A stretch of 25,563 nucleotides of DNA from an uncultured Dorea sp. (GTDB lineage: Bacteria; Bacillota; Clostridia; Lachnospirales; Lachnospiraceae): positions 1 to 25,563 of the forward strand of contig CAKRCL010000021.1 of assembly GCA_934307335.1 (NCBI GenBank), given 5' to 3'. Each line of letters begins with the position of its first letter. Position 1 is the stretch's first letter. The notes beneath the pieces were generated by a model, which had not been told where the DNA came from, did not search any database, and saw only the letters and a list, made by a program, of their open reading frames with translations. A program made the position numbers and the translations under genes. Shown here in pieces: positions 23,597-25,563 of this stretch.

Positions 23597-23635
23597 GAAA
23601 TAGCTACGGACTAAGAGTACAGCCGTAGCTATTTC
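23597..23635 (-). terminator. Stem-loop between dppA and dppB
   Basis: GAAATAGCTACGG (23597-23609) pairs perfectly with CCGTAGCTATTTC (23623-23635): 13 bp with a 13-nt loop, starting 23 nt after the dppA stop. There is no long U-run on the minus strand. It probably protects the dppA message or attenuates read-through so that the binding protein is made in excess. Confidence 0.6.
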
Positions 23636-23657
23636 CTATCTTATTCGTTTTGAAAAT

Positions 23658-25253
23658 CTAGTACTCAATATCTGCGTCTTTAAACATTGTTCGATATGTA
23701 AAAGTAACTTCGAAATTTTTCACATAAGGTTTTTTCAAATAAAACAGTGTCTCGTTATAAAGCATTACCACAGGGAACTGCTCATGTGTCAGGATGTGAT
23801 CTGCTTTTGCGTAGATTTCCTGTCTCTTTGCAGTATCTTCCGTCTGAATACCTTCAATCATTAACTGTTTGAATTCATCATTGTGGAAGAAACTTGAAGA
23901 AAGATCTGTACGACCATCACTCAGCGGATATAACATACTATCCGGGTCATTGTAGTCAACATACCAGTTACCAATACCACAAGTTACTTTTCCGGCTTTC
24001 TTCATATCTGTCCATGCTGCACTGTCGACCTGCTCAATCTCAACACGGATACCAGCCTCTGCCATCTGTGCCTGGATAGCTGTAGCAATCTTCACTGAAG
24101 TAGGATACTTTGTATTTACAGTGATTGTTAAATCATATCCATTCGGATAACCAGCTTCTGCTAAAAGTGCTTTTGCCTTCTCAGGATCATACTCAAACTG
24201 TTCTGCACTGTCATCTGCCCCAATCAGACCATCCTGTATGAAGTTGGAGTTCGGTATTGCTGTTCCAAATAATACGCTGTCGCAAAGTGCCTTTCTGTCA
24301 ACCGCATATGTCATAGCCTCACGTACTTTAACTTCCTTTACTTCATTTACATTGAAGTTCAGATAGTAACCACCAACTGGATTGAAAGAATAAAGTTCGT
24401 CTTTTAACTCTCCGTTTGCATATGTAGGATACAGTGAAGAATCCAGATATACTACATCAATGTTACCTTTCTGATATTCAAGGACACCTGTGTTCGGGTC
24501 ATCAATAAATGTGTATTTGATACCATCCAGTTTTACGTCTCCACCATGGTAATTCTCATTCTTAGTAAGTTCAACACCAACACCTGTCTTATAACTTACC
24601 AGCTTAAATGGACCTGTACCATAAAGCACTGTCATACCCCAGTTATCACCGGCCTCTTCACATGCTTCTGCAGGATAAATTGCGCAGTAAGGTGTGGAAA
24701 GTGCGGATAAGAAAGGTGTATAAACTTCTGACATATGAATATTGAAATGCTTATCATCAACAATCTCAATACCTGTAATCTCATCAGCCTGCTCATCAAA
24801 GTATGCCTGATATCCTTCTACCTTTTCCAATAAAGAAGACATCTTGTACTTTCTTACCATTCTCTGAAGAGAGTACTTTACATCATTACTTGTAAGCGGT
24901 GCATCATTGTGGAAAGTAACACCATCTTTCAATGTGAAAGAATATGTCAGCTTGTCATCAGACAATTTAGGCATCTCTTCCAACAGTGTAGGCTCAAGTT
25001 CACCTTTTTCATTCGTTAACAGCAAGGACTCTGTAATATTGTCTGTCACCTTCATGATAATGCTGTAAGTATTCAGCTGCATATCCAGCGGTACCTGTGG
25101 ATCCTCAGATGCCACACGAAGAATCTTCTCCCCACTTGCCTCTGAAGAATTCGTTGCGTCTGCCTTCTTCTCTGACTTAGAGCCGCCACAGCCAACAAGA
25201 CAGCCTGCAGCTACCGTAAGTGCAAGAACAAGACTAAATAATCTCTTTTTCAT
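23658..25253 (-). CDS. dppA: Dipeptide/oligopeptide-binding lipoprotein DppA
   Basis: A 531-residue peptide-binding lipoprotein (SBP_bac_5 family), anchored outside the membrane. The signal peptide MKKRLFSLVLALTVAAG ends in lipobox LVGC (Cys22); AAGC at Cys18 is a second possible site. Family features are the segment KLTYSFTLKDGVTFHNDAPL (about 91-110), SNDVKYSLQRM, GTGPFKLVSY (about 213-222), and VREAMTYAVDRKALCD (about 307-322, partial listing). The length is normal. AAGGAG lies 8 nt before the ATG. It is first in the operon, behind a consensus promoter. Grouped with a dipeptide epimerase, it may favour murein peptides, but the ligand is not visible from sequence. Confidence 0.93.
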   Translation of the reverse strand: MKKRLFSLVLALTVAAGCLVGCGGSKSEKKADATNSSEASGEKILRVASEDPQVPLDMQLNTYSIIMKVTDNITESLLLTNEKGELEPTLLEEMPKLSDDKLTYSFTLKDGVTFHNDAPLTSNDVKYSLQRMVRKYKMSSLLEKVEGYQAYFDEQADEITGIEIVDDKHFNIHMSEVYTPFLSALSTPYCAIYPAEACEEAGDNWGMTVLYGTGPFKLVSYKTGVGVELTKNENYHGGDVKLDGIKYTFIDDPNTGVLEYQKGNIDVVYLDSSLYPTYANGELKDELYSFNPVGGYYLNFNVNEVKEVKVREAMTYAVDRKALCDSVLFGTAIPNSNFIQDGLIGADDSAEQFEYDPEKAKALLAEAGYPNGYDLTITVNTKYPTSVKIATAIQAQMAEAGIRVEIEQVDSAAWTDMKKAGKVTCGIGNWYVDYNDPDSMLYPLSDGRTDLSSSFFHNDEFKQLMIEGIQTEDTAKRQEIYAKADHILTHEQFPVVMLYNETLFYLKKPYVKNFEVTFTYRTMFKDADIEY

Positions 25254-25305
25254 ACATTCTTCTCCTTTTTTTTCGTCTTTTGGTTCATTCTCATAAATTC
25301 TACAA

Positions 25306-25317
25306 ACTTGATCAAGT
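25306..25317. promoter_or_regulatory. 12-bp perfect palindrome in the dppA leader
   Basis: ACTTGATCAAGT lies between the dpp promoter and the dppA ribosome binding site, about 33 nt after the predicted transcription start. It could be a repressor roadblock site or a weak RNA hairpin. It does not match the CodY consensus. Confidence 0.35.
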
Positions 25318-25357
25318 AAATATCATTTCCCTAAGTTAAGTAAGAACCTTTCTGTAT

Positions 25358-25386
25358 ATTATATTTGTATTAATTTGACGTGTCAA
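25358..25386 (-). promoter_or_regulatory. Consensus sigma-A promoter of the dpp operon
   Basis: On the minus strand TTGACA (25386-25381) and TATAAT (25363-25358) are separated by exactly 17 nt, a 12/12 match to consensus. Transcription would start near 25350, leaving a leader of about 97 nt before dppA. The -35 lies in a small inverted repeat, TTGAC-GT-GTCAA at 25375-25386, a possible repressor site. A perfect-consensus promoter usually needs repression to be controlled. Confidence 0.85.
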
Positions 25387-25491
25387 TAATATTTACCCAT
25401 TTTTATTTGTTAGATATTAGATTATTGGATATTCTGCCTATTTTCCCTTATATATATTGTACAAATTCACTAAACAGTGCTTTTATGTGAA

Positions 25492-25563
25492 CTACTCGGC
25501 AACTAAGTTACCAGAGCATCTGAATTCTGGCGGGATACCGCCTTTTTTCAGGGTGCGTCCATG
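25492..25563 (-). CDS. Possible 3' end of an upstream gene (partial, edge)
   Basis: One minus-strand frame is open from the window edge to TAG at 25494-25492, giving 23 residues that include KKGGIPPEF and end NLVAE. The two other minus-strand frames contain stops. A weak hairpin (TTCAC/GTGAA) followed by TTTGT comes after the stop and could end such a gene. The stretch is too short to recognise, and its hairpins could equally belong to a structured RNA. Kept only as a possibility. Confidence 0.25.
   Translation of the reverse strand, partial: HGRTLKKGGIPPEFRCSGNLVAE

Larger units (their letters stand above)
25254..25563. other. Intergenic region upstream of dppA, to the window edge
   Basis: This 310-base stretch carries the dppA ribosome binding site, a 12-bp palindrome, the consensus promoter, an AT-rich segment (about 25390-25470) in which I see nothing else on the minus strand, and a hairpin-rich, more GC-balanced block from about 25470 to the edge. 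That block holds three small hairpins: GGCAAC/GTTACC at 25499-25513, CCAGA/TTCTGG at about 25512-25530, and GGCGG/CCGCC at 25529-25542 with six T after it on the plus strand. See the partial-frame entry for the alternative reading. Confidence 0.6.

Noticed and set aside
25497..25563. c-di-GMP-I or T-box riboswitch at the minus-strand right edge
   Set aside because: GGACGCA followed later by a GGTAAC-TTA-GTTGCC hairpin recalls the c-di-GMP-I class, and GGCGGTATCC faintly recalls a T-box. The required pairing partners and conserved CCUAA or ACCGCG elements are absent, and the 5' part is outside the window.

Overview
The window looks like a chromosomal segment of a low-GC Gram-positive anaerobe of the Bacillota, most likely Lachnospiraceae-like. 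This rests on AT-rich coding, strong AGGAGG-type ribosome binding sites 6-10 nt from the starts, lipobox lipoproteins, intrinsic terminators, and families typical of gut clostridia (VanZ, an ECF S component, a C_GCAxxG_C_C redox protein). The genus assignment is inference. I saw no rRNA, tRNA, CRISPR array, insertion sequence or prophage gene. Most genes lie on the minus strand.

Left part (1-4915). A Cof-type HAD phosphatase and a lipoprotein N-acetylmuramoyl-L-alanine amidase form a short minus-strand unit with a visible promoter. A VanZ-family membrane protein with its own terminator follows. Divergent from it is a class-3-like aldehyde dehydrogenase, then a solo ECF-transporter substrate-binding (S) subunit.

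Centre (4918-15374). This is the most unusual part. A LysR regulator is transcribed divergently from a minus-strand series: cytoplasmic triple-rhodanese protein, then osmoprotectant-type ABC importer in E. coli yehZYXW order (binding lipoprotein, permease with a long N-terminal extension, ATPase, second permease), then an exported triple-rhodanese lipoprotein, a small membrane-anchored protein, an MFS transporter, and a C_GCAxxG_C_C cysteine protein whose start overlaps the MFS stop. The two rhodanese proteins are paralogs on opposite sides of the membrane, and each keeps a catalytic cysteine only in its third domain. I infer a LysR-controlled system for taking up and processing a sulfur-containing compound or sulfane sulfur. 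The substrate cannot be read from the sequence.

Right part (15463-25253). A minus-strand operon starts at a perfect-consensus promoter and encodes a complete dipeptide/oligopeptide ABC importer (dppA-B-C-D-F), a dipeptide epimerase of the L-Ala-D/L-Glu type, and a cytoplasmic transglutaminase-fold protein with a complete Cys-His-Asp triad. An ABC-F ATPase follows. The set resembles murein-peptide uptake and recycling, comparable to B. subtilis dpp-ykf. The last 310 bases hold the dpp promoter and leader and, at the edge, either the end of an upstream gene or a small structured RNA.

Several starts were moved downstream of the longest open frame on ribosome-binding-site evidence. Two genes (the rhodanese lipoprotein and dppB) start with TTG.
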